DNA from: Tepidiforma sp.
Lineage (GTDB): Bacteria; Chloroflexota; Dehalococcoidia; Tepidiformales; Tepidiformaceae
Assembly (NCBI GenBank): GCA_026003935.1
Contig: BPIE01000001.1
Location: 992,001-1,056,000, forward strand
Reading direction: 5' to 3'
Length of the DNA: 64,000 nucleotides
The notes under the pieces are model-generated. The model was not told where the DNA came from and did no database searches. It saw only the letters and a list, made by a program, of their open reading frames with translations. Position numbers and translations under genes: made by a program. Shown piece after piece: positions 51,163 through 59,603 of this stretch (positions are counted from its first letter, which is position 1; each line of letters opens with the position of its first letter).

Positions 51163-51683
51163 GCAGCCACCCGCACGCGTTCAGCCGCTACTGCATGCAT
51201 TGCGGGCAGCGGCTGACGACGGCGGTGCCGGAGGGGGATACGAAGCGGCGGATGGTGTGCCTCGATTGCGGGTTCGTGCACTACCTGAACCCGCGGCCGG
51301 TGGCGGGCGTCATCCCGGTGCGGGAGGACGGGCGGCTGCTGCTGGTGCGGCGGACGATCGAGCCGCGGGCGGGCACGTGGGTATTCCCCGGCGGTTATAT
51401 GGACCTTGGCGAGACGGCGGAGGAGGCGGCTGCGCGCGAGACGCTGGAGGAGGCGCAGCTGGAGGTGGCGGACCTCCGGCTGGTGGGGGTCTTTACACGG
51501 ACCGGGCCCGGCATCGTGGTCATCGTGTACGAGGGGCGGGCGCTGGGCGAGGGTGCGCCGGGGCACGAGACGAGCGAGGTGCGGTGGTTCGCGCCGGCGG
51601 AGATCCCGTGGGATGAGCTGGCCTTCGACAGCACGGAGGCCGCGCTGAAGGCGTGGGCGGCGCAGCGGGGGCTGCTCGGCTGA
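51159..51683 (+). CDS. NUDIX hydrolase with N-terminal zinc ribbon, 174 aa
   Basis: Two CxxC pairs (YCMHCGQRL and VCLDCGFVHYLNPRP) form a zinc ribbon like that of NADH pyrophosphatases. The Nudix box follows: GGYMDLGETAEEAAARETLE EAQL, with the required Gx5Ex7REx2EE spacing. It probably hydrolyses a nucleotide diphosphate such as NADH or ADP-ribose. Its GTG overlaps the moaE stop as GTGA, so it belongs to the moa operon. Confidence 0.92.
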   Translation: MSSHPHAFSRYCMHCGQRLTTAVPEGDTKRRMVCLDCGFVHYLNPRPVAGVIPVREDGRLLLVRRTIEPRAGTWVFPGGYMDLGETAEEAAARETLEEAQLEVADLRLVGVFTRTGPGIVVIVYEGRALGEGAPGHETSEVRWFAPAEIPWDELAFDSTEAALKAWAAQRGLLG

Positions 51684-51701
51684 GGGCGCCCGCACGGGCC
51701 G

Positions 51702-52234
51702 CTACGCTTCGAGGCTGAGAAGCGGCGGGATGGAGGCGGCGTTGCCGTATCCGAGGGCGGCGGGGGCAACCGCGAGCGGGAGGTCGAAGGCCACCCGGCC
51801 GGTGGTGCGTTCGCCCGCCTGGAGTCTTCCGGCTCGGAGCGGCGGCTGCTGGTTGGTGAGCGTCCAGGTGTAGCTGGTGCCATCGGAGCCGCGGAGGCGG
51901 ATGAGCGAGGAGGTGTAGGCGGCGTCCGGTTCGCGGCCCTCGAGTTCGAGGAGGATGGCGACGCGGCGGCGGTCTCGCGGGGCCGGGAAGGGGCCGGCAG
52001 GCTCCGGGTCGACCATGTCGACGATGGTGTAGCGGATGCCGAGGCGTTCGGCGGAGCGGCCGAGGACGGCGCAACGGTCGGGGGACGTCCAGGTTCGCGA
52101 GGGCGGGAGAGCTGCGCGCCGGGCGGGGTGGTGACGGTGATGCGCTCGCCTTCGCGGATGACGAACACGGCGATGCCGGCGACGAGGACGAGGATGCCGA
52201 CGAGGAGTGCGATGAGGGCGAGGCGCCACGTCAC
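51702..52234 (-). pseudogene. Membrane-anchored DUF4352-like protein with one frameshift
   Basis: GTG 52234 opens a 35-residue membrane anchor (TWRLALIALLVGILVLVAGI, AVFVIREGERITVTT) that continues to about GAQLSRP. From about 52110 the conserved part is in another frame: TWTSPDRCAVLGRSAERLGI, VDMVDPEPAGPFPAPRDRRR, LLELEGREPDAAYTSSLIRL and a beta-rich end at 51702. The domain resembles DUF4352/telokin-like exported modules, but that match is only moderate. A net single-base shift in 52089-52112 joins the two halves, which contain no stop codons. TACCAT ends six bases before the GTG. Confidence 0.65.
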
Positions 52235-52240
52235 GGGCGC

Positions 52241-52246
52241 ATGGTA
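52241..52246 (-). promoter_or_regulatory. Candidate leaderless -10 box (TACCAT)
   Basis: TACCAT on the minus strand ends 6 nt before the GTG at 52234. Confidence 0.5.
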
Positions 52247-52258
52247 GCCCGGCGGCGG

Positions 52259-53659
52259 CTAATGGGTTCGGCGGATGCCGCGCTGGGGAGGGGGCGGGGC
52301 GCTGCGGCCGAGGTGGTAGTGGGGCGCGAGGATGACGAGGGTGGCGCCTGCGCGGGGGTCGGCGATGCGGGCGACGATGCGGGGATTGACGGCCTGCAGC
52401 TCGTCGAGAGAGCGGTCGGTGGTGACGACGGTGGGGAGGCTGGAGAGGTGGCGGTAGTTGACGACTTGGTAGAGCTTTTCCTGTGCCCAGGGGGTGGCGG
52501 CCTGTGCGCCGAAATCGTCGAGGACGAGGAGGTCGGCGTTGCGGACGCGTTCGAAGAGCTCGTCGTAGGGGGTTTCCCGGTCGGGCGCGAAGGATGCGCG
52601 GAGGTAGTCGAGGAGGTCGGGGACGACGGCGAAGAAGACGGAGCGGCCGTGTTCGAGGGCGCGGTTGGCGATGGCGCAGGCGAGGTGAGTTTTGCCGCAG
52701 CCGTTGGGGCCCTGGAGGACGAGCCAGCCGCGGGGTTCTTCGGCGTAGCGGCGGGCGCCTTCGAGGGCAGCGGCAAGGGATGCGCGCTCTTCATCGCGGA
52801 GGCCGGGGATGCGGGTCTCGAAGTTCCGAAACTGGAAGCCGGCGAGGCGCTCGCGTGACATGCCGCCGACTTCGAGGTAGCCGGCGGAGGCGGCGCGGCC
52901 GAGGGTGAGGTGGCGCGCGAGGGCGGGGTCGAGAAGGCGTGTCGCGAGGCGGGGGTCGAGCGCGGACGGGGGTGCCGCGGCGGTGACAACGGTGGGAAGG
53001 GCGAGGTTGAAGCGGTGGTTGACGACTTGGAGGAGTTTTTCGCGGGCCCACGGGGTCCCGGAGGCGCCATCGAGGTCGTCGAGGACGAGGAGGGGTGCGT
53101 TGCGGACCTGTTCGAAGATGCGGTTGAAGGAGAGGTCTTCGTCGTCGGTGTCGTAGCCGGCGCGGAGATGGTCGAGGAGGTCGGCGACGACCATGAAGAG
53201 GACGGGGTGGCCGAGTTCGATGCGGTGATTGGCGATGGCAGCGGCGAGGTGGGTCTTGCCGGTGCCGGAGGGACCGGTAATCACGAGCCACCCGGCGGGG
53301 TTTCCGGCCCAGGTGCGGGCGGCTTCGACGGCGGCGGCGAAGTCGGGGTCCGTGCCGGAGCGGCCGCGGGGGTCGAGGGTTTGGAAGGTGAAGCGGGCGA
53401 GGGCGCCGATGTTGCTGAGGCGGGTGAGGCGTTCGCGGCGCTGGTCTTCGCGTTCGCGGAGGACGCAATCGCAGGGTTCGGCGCGGCCGAAGCGGGGGTG
53501 GTCGACGGGGTAGGGGTGGCGGACGAAGCCGGCTCCGCGGCAGATGGGGCAGGCGTCGGCCTCGTCGGGGTCGTCAGCGGTAGCGGGGGATGTGCCCGAG
53601 GGTGCCGCCGAGGAAGCGGCGCTTTGCGTCTTCGACAGGATCTCGTCCAGGCGTTTCAT
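52259..53659 (-). CDS. Double-AAA+ DnaC/DnaI-like helicase loader, 466 aa
   Basis: The protein has an N-terminal zinc module (CPICRGAGF and EPCDC, near residues 37-65) as in DnaI loaders. Two complete loader-type ATPase domains follow. Domain 1 has Walker A GPSGTGKTH (near 128) and Walker B LLVLDDLDGASGTPWAREKL. Domain 2 has GPNGCGKTH (near 316) and LLVLDDFGAQAATPWAQEKL. The two copies are clear duplicates. It should load DnaB onto DNA with the adjacent dnaD-like product. The ATG at 53659 has GGAGG upstream and lies 86 bases inside the dnaD-like gene. Confidence 0.88.
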   Translation of the reverse strand: MKRLDEILSKTQSAASSAAPSGTSPATADDPDEADACPICRGAGFVRHPYPVDHPRFGRAEPCDCVLREREDQRRERLTRLSNIGALARFTFQTLDPRGRSGTDPDFAAAVEAARTWAGNPAGWLVITGPSGTGKTHLAAAIANHRIELGHPVLFMVVADLLDHLRAGYDTDDEDLSFNRIFEQVRNAPLLVLDDLDGASGTPWAREKLLQVVNHRFNLALPTVVTAAAPPSALDPRLATRLLDPALARHLTLGRAASAGYLEVGGMSRERLAGFQFRNFETRIPGLRDEERASLAAALEGARRYAEEPRGWLVLQGPNGCGKTHLACAIANRALEHGRSVFFAVVPDLLDYLRASFAPDRETPYDELFERVRNADLLVLDDFGAQAATPWAQEKLYQVVNYRHLSSLPTVVTTDRSLDELQAVNPRIVARIADPRAGATLVILAPHYHLGRSAPPPPQRGIRRTH

Positions 53660-54305
53660 GGGGGCGGCCCTCCAGTGCCCAGTTTTCGAGCATGCGCTGG
53701 ATGTAGCGCCAGTTGCGGACGTTGAGTTCGGCGGCTTCGCGGAAGGCGTCCTCGATCCAGTCTGGGGGATAGGCGGCCTCGGCCTCAACGAGCTTTTCGG
53801 CGATGAGGGGGGTGATGGTGCCGATGTGTTCTTCGTAGAGGCGGAAGATGCCGGGCCGTTCTTCGGGGGCGCGAAGCGGGGCGACGGAGACGCCGGGCCG
53901 GAGCTGGAGCTGGCCGGCGCGAAGGCGGGCGATGGCGCGCCGGGAGGCGGGGTTATTGATGAAGTAGACGGCTTCGGCGGAGGCGCCGGTGCGGGCCTCG
54001 AGGGCGAGGAGTGCGCGAAGCTGGAGGCAGCGGGCGAGGCCCGCTTCGAGGGAGGGGCGGCCGCGGGCGAGGGTTTCGAAGCTGATGCGGGCGGGCTCGT
54101 GGGCCCAGACGTCTTCGGCGGAGACGCAGCGGGGTTCGGCGGGGAGCTCCTGCACGAGGCGTGCGACCCAGAGGAAGGCGAGGAGGTCGCCGGGCTCCTC
54201 GAGGCGGGGGAGGACGGCAGTGAAGAAGAGGTTGGGGATGGCGGTGGCTTTGCCGATGCCGGGGAAGCCCTCGAACGGGGCGGGTCGTTCAGACGGCACG
54301 GTCAT
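53574..54305 (-). CDS. DnaD-domain replication initiation protein, 243 aa
   Basis: The C-terminal DnaD/phage-replisome domain is recognisable: IFRLYEEHIGTITPLIAEKL, VEAEAAYPPDWIEDAFREAA and ELNVRNWRYIQRMLENWALE G. The N-terminal part (FPGIGKATAIPNLFFTAVLP) resembles DnaD/DnaB-initiation winged-helix modules. DnaD proteins remodel DNA and help recruit the loader. It sits between dnaB and the loader gene, and overlaps dnaB by 17 and the loader by 86 bases. Confidence 0.85.
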   Translation of the reverse strand: MTVPSERPAPFEGFPGIGKATAIPNLFFTAVLPRLEEPGDLLAFLWVARLVQELPAEPRCVSAEDVWAHEPARISFETLARGRPSLEAGLARCLQLRALLALEARTGASAEAVYFINNPASRRAIARLRAGQLQLRPGVSVAPLRAPEERPGIFRLYEEHIGTITPLIAEKLVEAEAAYPPDWIEDAFREAAELNVRNWRYIQRMLENWALEGRPHETPGRDPVEDAKRRFLGGTLGHIPRYR

Positions 54306-55683
54306 CTGTCCGGAGGACCCAGTCTTCGAAGCGTGCGAAGCGTTCGCGGAAGCGGAGCTCGACGGTGCCGATGGGGCCGTGGCGGTTCTTGGCGACGATG
54401 ACCTGGGCGACGCCCTTGGGGTAGGCAGATTCGGGGAGGTCGGGGTGCTGCTGCATCCACTGTTCGAGGGTGACGTACATCTCTTCGCGGCTGAGGAACA
54501 TGACGATATCGGCGTCCTGCTCGATGGAGCCGGAGTCGCGGAGGTCGGAGAGCATGGGGATGCGGGGGTGGCGGTTTTCGATGGCGCGGGAGAGCTGGGC
54601 GAGGGCGACGATGGGGACGTCGAGCTCGCGGGCGAGGCTTTTGAGGGTGCGGGAGATGTAGCTGATTTCCTGGACGCGGTTTTCGCGGCTGCCGGGGTTG
54701 TCGCCGTGCATGAGCTGGAGGTAGTCGATGATGAGGAGGTCGAGGCCGCCGGCCTGCCCGGCGAGGCGGCGGGCGCGAGCGCGGAGCTCGGCGACGGTGA
54801 GGAAGGGGGAGTCGTCGAACCAGATGTTGGCTTCGGAGAGGCGGGCGGCGGCGTCGATGACTTTGCGCTCTTCGAATTCGGTGTTTTGGCCGAGGCGGAG
54901 GCGGTTGGCTTCGACGCCGGCCTCGGCGCTGAGGAGGCGGACGGCGAGCTGCTCGGCGGACATTTCGAGGGAGAAGACGGCGACGTTGGCTTTCTGGAGG
55001 AGAGCGGCGTTGCGGGCGATGCCGAGGGCGAAGGCGGACTTCCCGACGCTGGGGCGGGCGCCGATGATGACGAGGTCGGAGCGCTTGAAGCCGGCGAGGA
55101 GGGTATCGAGGTCGGTGAAGCCGGTGCGGATGGCGGTGAGCTGGAGGCGTTCGACCTCGGCGGGGTCCTGTTCGAGGTAGCTGTCGAGGACCTGGCGGAT
55201 GTGGACGAAGTCGCGGAAGGATTCGCCGGAGCGGAGGCGCTGGATCAGGGCTTCGGCGCGGGAGAAGACGGTGTCAATTTCGGCCGGGGCTTCGTAGGCC
55301 ATCTGCATGATGGCGGCTGCGGCGTGGATGAGGCCGCGGTAGGTGGCATCGCGCTTGACGATGCGGGCGTAAAACTCGACGCCGATAGAGGTTGGGAGGC
55401 GGCGGATGATGTCGGCGAGGTAGGTTTGGCCGCCGACGGCTTCGAGCTGGTCGCGGGTGGCGAGCTCGTGGGCGACGGTGATCTGGTTGATGACCTCGTC
55501 GCGGTTCCAGAGGGCGAGGCAGGCGTCGTAGATCCAGCCGTTGGCTTCGCGGAAGAAGTCGGAGGGCTTGAGGATGTTGACGACCGCGAGCATGGCATCG
55601 GGGTCGACCATGAGGGAGGCGACGACGGCCTCCTCGGCCTCGATGTCGTGCGGGGGGAGACGTTCGAGGGGTGCGAGGGTCAT
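54289..55683 (-). CDS. dnaB: Replicative DNA helicase DnaB
   Basis: DnaB is the hexameric helicase at the replication fork. The N-terminal domain begins with LPPHDIEAEEAVVASLMVDP. The RecA-like domain has Walker A IGARPSVGKSAFALGIARNA, Walker B LLIIDYLQLMHGD, and ISRTLKSLARELDVPIVALA with QLSRAIENRHPRIPMLSDLR. It is 464 residues long. It follows rplI at 82 bases on the same strand, the order seen in many bacteria. Confidence 0.96.
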   Translation of the reverse strand: MTLAPLERLPPHDIEAEEAVVASLMVDPDAMLAVVNILKPSDFFREANGWIYDACLALWNRDEVINQITVAHELATRDQLEAVGGQTYLADIIRRLPTSIGVEFYARIVKRDATYRGLIHAAAAIMQMAYEAPAEIDTVFSRAEALIQRLRSGESFRDFVHIRQVLDSYLEQDPAEVERLQLTAIRTGFTDLDTLLAGFKRSDLVIIGARPSVGKSAFALGIARNAALLQKANVAVFSLEMSAEQLAVRLLSAEAGVEANRLRLGQNTEFEERKVIDAAARLSEANIWFDDSPFLTVAELRARARRLAGQAGGLDLLIIDYLQLMHGDNPGSRENRVQEISYISRTLKSLARELDVPIVALAQLSRAIENRHPRIPMLSDLRDSGSIEQDADIVMFLSREEMYVTLEQWMQQHPDLPESAYPKGVAQVIVAKNRHGPIGTVELRFRERFARFEDWVLRTDDRAV

Positions 55684-55765
55684 GAGTGAAGGAGGGACGC
55701 GGGGGGCGCGGGGCTCCGCGCGACGGGGGTGCGAATCCGGTCCCTACGGCCCTCCTTTCGCGGGG

Positions 55766-56323
55766 TTATTCGGCGTCGGCCGGCGCCTCGGGTGCGGCGT
55801 CAGCGGCTGTTCCCGCCGCCTCGGCCGCTTCGGCGGCGCGTGCAGCTTGGAGCTTTTCGACAATGGGCTTCGAGGCGGCGTCGGGGACGACGTCGACGGT
55901 GACGGGGACGCTGACGTTGCGGGTGAATTTGATGTCGATGGTGCGCTGGCCGAGCTCGCGGATGGGTTCGTGGAGGAGGACCTGCTGGTGTTCGAGCTCG
56001 ACGCCGACGGCGGCCTGGATGGCGGCTGCGACGTCGCGGTTGGTGACGGAGCCGAAGAGGCGGCCGGTTTCGCCGACGCGGGCTTCGATGGTCACGGTGA
56101 GGTTCTCGAGCCGAGCGGCGATGGTGCGGGCTTCAGCGTCGAGCTTCTCCTGGCGCCGGGCTTCGCGCTGGGCGAGGGCGTTGGCGCGCTGGAGGTTCTC
56201 CTTCGTGGTGGGGCCGGCGATGCCGCGCGGGAGGAGGTAATTGCGGGCGAAGCCGTTTTTGACTTCTTTGATTTCGCCGACCTGGGCAGTGCCTTCGACG
56301 TCTTCGAAAAAGACGACTTTCAT
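55766..56323 (-). CDS. rplI: Large ribosomal subunit protein bL9
   Basis: The N-terminal 23S rRNA-binding domain MKVVFFEDVEGTAQVGEIKE, VKNGFARNYLLPRGIAGPTT is followed by a connecting helix and the C-terminal VGETGRLFGSVTNRDVAAAI domain. At 185 residues it is longer than the usual 148 because of an Ala/Glu-rich tail of about 35 residues. AGAGGT precedes the ATG. rpsF, ssb and rpsR, often its neighbours, are not upstream here. Confidence 0.96.
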   Translation of the reverse strand: MKVVFFEDVEGTAQVGEIKEVKNGFARNYLLPRGIAGPTTKENLQRANALAQREARRQEKLDAEARTIAARLENLTVTIEARVGETGRLFGSVTNRDVAAAIQAAVGVELEHQQVLLHEPIRELGQRTIDIKFTRNVSVPVTVDVVPDAASKPIVEKLQAARAAEAAEAAGTAADAAPEAPADAE

Positions 56324-56566
56324 GGTGACCTCTGGAGTGCGGGATGGCCCGGCGGGCCCCGGCGGGGTGTGGCACCCGCCCGGGACGATCCCGTGGGCAG
56401 GGTAGAGAGGTCAGGATATCGCTTCCAGCGATTATGGTCAGGTGCGCAGGGTTTTGACGTGACGTTCACGGTAGGGCACGCGGTTATGCTTACCGGGCGG
56501 GGGCGACAGCTGTTGTCGCGGGGCAGGGAAGCGGGAGGAGGCATCGCGGGGAAGGGCGGGGGGCTC

Positions 56567-56572
56567 TACGCT
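56567..56572 (+). promoter_or_regulatory. Candidate leaderless -10 box (TACGCT)
   Basis: TACGCT ends 6 nt before the GTG at 56579. Confidence 0.5.
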
Positions 56573-56578
56573 TGGCGC

Positions 56579-57679
56579 GTGGGGTACGAGCAGCCGGTGC
56601 TGGTGATGTTCCACGGGGGAACGGGGGAGGGCCCGGCCGAGCGGATGATGGCGCGGGCACGTGTGGCGGCAGCGCGGAGCACGGCGCGGGCGGCGCTGGC
56701 TGCTGGTTTCGAGGCGGTGATTGTGGCGACGGACGAGCCGGGGGCGTTCGAACCGCTGCCGGCCGGGGTCCTGCTCGATGTGGATCCGCCGGGAGAGCCG
56801 TTCGTCTACCGGGAGCGGCTGGGGCGGCTGATTGAGCGGTACGGGCTGGAGCGGCCGGCGGTGATGGGGTCGGGGTCGGTGCCGCTGCTGGGGCCGGATG
56901 AGTTTGCGCTGGTGGTGGAGCAGCTCCAGGCGCGGGATGCGCGGTTTGTGACGAACAATTTTTACTCGGCGGACCTGACGGGCTGGACGCCGGGTTCGGC
57001 CTTTGCGCGGCTGGGGGCGGTGCCCCGGGACAATCTGCTGCCGCGGCTGCTGCGGGACGAGGCCGGGCTGGCGCCGGTGATGCTGCCGCGCACGACGGCG
57101 ACGCAGTTCGACCTCGATACGCCGACGGACCTGGCGGTGTTGGGGCTGGTGCGGGGCGTCGACCCGGGGCTGGCGATGGCAGCGGGGGAGGTGGCAGGGC
57201 TGACGGAGCGGCTCCGGGGGGTGATGCCGCTGCTGTGCGACCGGTCGGCGGAGCTGGTGGTGGCAGGACGGGTTGGGAGCCAGGCGTGGCAGTACCTGGA
57301 GCGGGAGACGGCGTGTCGGGTGCGGATGTTCAGCGAGGAGCGCGGGCTGGCGACGGCGCCGGAAGGGCACCGGCCGCGAAGTCTGCTGGGGTTTCTGCTG
57401 GAGGAGGTGGGGCCGGAGCGGTTCTTTCAGCGGCTGGCGGAGCTGGGGGATGCGGCGGTGATCGATACGCGGGTTATCGAGGCGCACCTGGGCATTGCGC
57501 CGACGCGTGAGGACCGGTTCCAGAGCGACCTTGGGGCCTGGGAGGAGGTGCGGGAGCCGGAGCTCCGGCGCTTTACGAAGGCTGCGATGGAGGCGCCGCT
57601 GCCGGTGATTCTCGGGGGGCACTCGCTGGTTTCGGGGGGGCTGATGGCGCTGAACGATGCAGCGTGGGAGGGGAGGTGA
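56579..57679 (+). CDS. Hypothetical protein with GT-A/nucleotidyltransferase-like N-terminus, 366 aa
   Basis: The first 190 residues show alternating beta-alpha segments reminiscent of MobA/CofC-like nucleotidyltransferases (GFEAVIVATDEP, ERPAVMGSGSVPLLGPDEFA, TNNFYSADLTGWTP, TTATQFDLDTPTDLAVLGLV). They lack the usual LAGGxSxRxG loop. The second half (DRSAELVVAGRVGSQAWQYL, VIDTRVIEAHLGIAPTREDR) does not match any family I know. The GTG start follows the leaderless pattern. It may be a lineage-specific enzyme, and I assign no reaction. Confidence 0.7.
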   Translation: MGYEQPVLVMFHGGTGEGPAERMMARARVAAARSTARAALAAGFEAVIVATDEPGAFEPLPAGVLLDVDPPGEPFVYRERLGRLIERYGLERPAVMGSGSVPLLGPDEFALVVEQLQARDARFVTNNFYSADLTGWTPGSAFARLGAVPRDNLLPRLLRDEAGLAPVMLPRTTATQFDLDTPTDLAVLGLVRGVDPGLAMAAGEVAGLTERLRGVMPLLCDRSAELVVAGRVGSQAWQYLERETACRVRMFSEERGLATAPEGHRPRSLLGFLLEEVGPERFFQRLAELGDAAVIDTRVIEAHLGIAPTREDRFQSDLGAWEEVREPELRRFTKAAMEAPLPVILGGHSLVSGGLMALNDAAWEGR

Positions 57680-57710
57680 GGGAGGAGGGAGGTGGGGGAA
57701 GTGATGGAGG

Positions 57711-58376
57711 TTAGGGGTGGTGGGATTCGTAGACGGTGGCCATGCCTTCGAGCATGACGTCGGCCAGGGAGAGGACGTTTTCGATGGCGTCGACGGCTTC
57801 TTCGGCGGAGAGGCCGGCCTCGGTGGCGATCTGGGCGGCGGTCTCTTCGAGTGAGCGGCGGAGGGCGTTGAAGGTTGCGACGGCGGTGGTGAGGCTGACG
57901 TGTTCGGAGACGAGGGTGCGGCCGTACTCGCGTCCGATGGAGCGGGCGTCTTCGATGGCGCGTTCGCGGCGGGCTTCGCCGGCGATGATGCGCGAGAAGA
58001 GGTCGACGACCTGGCGGCCGAGGAGCCGCAGGCGGTCGATGGCGTCGGGGCTGAGCTGGTCGAAGGCGGGCGCGGTGTGGGCGGCGCGGCCGCGCGGATG
58101 GAGGCGGCGCCGGACGCGTGCGGTGGCGAGGTCGCTGATGCGGTCGGCATCGCGGGCGGCCTGGGCGGGTACGACGCTGGCGACGATGTGTTTGAGGTCT
58201 TCGGCGAGGATGCGGCGGTGGCCGCCGCTGGTTCGGTAGGAGCGGATTTCGCCGGCATCGGCCCAGCGGCGGATGGTGGATTCGCTGACGCCGAGGAGTT
58301 TGCTGGCAGCGCCGAGCGTGAGCCATCGCTGGCCCTGGAGGTCGAGGTCGCCTGCGGGGTCGGCAAACCTGTCCAA
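57711..58376 (-). CDS. Excisionase/MerR-type HTH regulator with helical sensor domain, 221 aa
   Basis: The N-terminus carries a MerR/excisionase HTH (WLTLGAASKLLGVSESTIRR, WADAGEIRSYRTSGGHRRIL) with the SGGHRR wing. The C-terminal 110 residues are all-helical (DAIDRLRLLGRQVVDLFSRI, LTTAVATFNALRRSLEETAA) and resemble RsbR/RsbRD N-terminal sensor modules. No ATG precedes the HTH, so I use the TTG at 58376. A two-box promoter ends nine bases upstream. It follows dinP on the same strand but has its own promoter. Confidence 0.75.
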   Translation of the reverse strand: MDRFADPAGDLDLQGQRWLTLGAASKLLGVSESTIRRWADAGEIRSYRTSGGHRRILAEDLKHIVASVVPAQAARDADRISDLATARVRRRLHPRGRAAHTAPAFDQLSPDAIDRLRLLGRQVVDLFSRIIAGEARRERAIEDARSIGREYGRTLVSEHVSLTTAVATFNALRRSLEETAAQIATEAGLSAEEAVDAIENVLSLADVMLEGMATVYESHHP

Positions 58377-58385
58377 AGCGTGCCA

Positions 58386-58414
58386 ATTCTTTCGCCCTTG
58401 GACGGGGCTGTCAA
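58386..58414 (-). promoter_or_regulatory. Sigma70-type promoter of the HTH regulator (TTGACA-17-AAGAAT)
   Basis: On the minus strand TTGACA (58414-58409) and AAGAAT (58391-58386) are spaced by 17 bp. The -35 box overlaps the stop codon of the polymerase IV gene. Confidence 0.6.
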
Positions 58415-59595
58415 CGGGGCGGGCATTGGCCGGGGGCGGGGAGCTCGGCGGCGCGGCGGATGATGCCGTCGCCGTAGCGTTCGCGGAGGTCGATGACGGC
58501 CTGCTGGAGGGCAGCAGGGGCAGGGGATTCGCCGAGAGCGAGCTGGCGGGCACGCTCGGCGAGGCCGGTGACGCCAAGGCCGATGAGGCGGACAGGCTGT
58601 CTGCCGTGTTCGTCCCATGCGGCATCGAAGAGGGCGCTGGCGGCGGCGTAGAGCTCTTCGGCGAAGAGCAGCTGGCGCCCGGGGGTGTGGGAGCGGGTGA
58701 GCGTTTCGAACGGCGGGAAGCGGAGCTTGAGGACGACGGTGCGGGCAGCGCGCTGCTGACGGGCGAGGTCTTCGGCGACGCGCTCGGCCTGCCGGAGCAA
58801 CGTGGCGAGGAGGCGCCCGCGTGACGGCTCATCGCGTTCGAAGGTGTGCTCGCGGGAGATGGAGCGGCGTTCCGGGGGAAGGGCGGTGACGCCGCCGGGT
58901 GCGATGCCGCGGGCGCGGAGCTGAAGCTCGGGGCCATGGCGGCCGAGTTTTGCTTCGAGGACGGCAAGAGGGAGTGCGGCAAGCTCGCCGATGGTGCGGA
59001 CGCCGAGGCCGGTGAGGATTTCTGCCGTGCGGCGGCCGATGCCGGGGAGGTCGCGGAGCGGCCGGGGGGCGAGGAAGGCGGCTTCTTCGCCGGGCGGGAT
59101 GAGGAGGAGGCCATCGGGCTTGGCGGCGTCGCTGGCGACCTTGGCGACGAGGCGGTTGGCGGCAATCCCCACGGAGGCGGTGATGCCGATTTCGTCGCGA
59201 ATGCGGCGACGGATGGCCTCGGCAACCTGGAGCGGCGGGCCGAAGAGCCGCTCTGAGCCGGCGACGTCGAGGTAGGCTTCGTCGACGCTAACGGGTTCGA
59301 CGAGCGGAGTGAACTCGCGCAGGATGGCGTGGAAGCGACGTGAGGCTGGCGCGTAGTAGGCGAAGTCGGGCGGGATGAAGACGGCCTTGGGGCAGAGCTG
59401 GCGGGCGCGGCTGGTGGGCATGGCGGAGCGGATGCCGAAGCGGCGGGCTTCGTAGCTGGCGGTGCTGACGACGCCGCGCTCGCCGAGGTAGCCGACGACG
59501 ACGGGCCGGCCGCGGAGCTCGGGCCGGCGCAGGAGCTCCATGGCGACGAAGAAGGCGTCGAGGTCGACGTGGAGGATGGCGGCGGAGGCGACCAT
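58411..59595 (-). CDS. dinP: DNA polymerase IV (Y-family)
   Basis: This is an error-prone translesion polymerase. Metal-binding motifs are seen in ILHVDLDAFFVAMELLRRPE and VEPVSVDEAYLDVAGSERLF. The VSTASYEARRFGIRSAMPTS region binds the incoming nucleotide, SVGIAANRLVAKVASDAAKP lies in the palm, and LPGIGRRTAEILTGLGVRTI is the helix-hairpin-helix. It is 394 residues long. The C-terminus lacks an obvious beta-clamp-binding QLxLF motif. The start at 59595 follows TAGCAT by eight bases, and a longer frame to 59700 would cross into the divergent promoter. Confidence 0.93.
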   Translation of the reverse strand: MVASAAILHVDLDAFFVAMELLRRPELRGRPVVVGYLGERGVVSTASYEARRFGIRSAMPTSRARQLCPKAVFIPPDFAYYAPASRRFHAILREFTPLVEPVSVDEAYLDVAGSERLFGPPLQVAEAIRRRIRDEIGITASVGIAANRLVAKVASDAAKPDGLLLIPPGEEAAFLAPRPLRDLPGIGRRTAEILTGLGVRTIGELAALPLAVLEAKLGRHGPELQLRARGIAPGGVTALPPERRSISREHTFERDEPSRGRLLATLLRQAERVAEDLARQQRAARTVVLKLRFPPFETLTRSHTPGRQLLFAEELYAAASALFDAAWDEHGRQPVRLIGLGVTGLAERARQLALGESPAPAALQQAVIDLRERYGDGIIRRAAELPAPGQCPPR

Positions 59596-59603
59596 TTGTT
59601 CGC

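Noticed and set aside
56340-56400. GC-rich hairpin upstream of rplI as a ribosomal-protein leader or riboswitch
   Set aside because: Stems can be drawn, but no conserved motif or family consensus is visible. In DNA this GC-rich such stems are frequent by chance.
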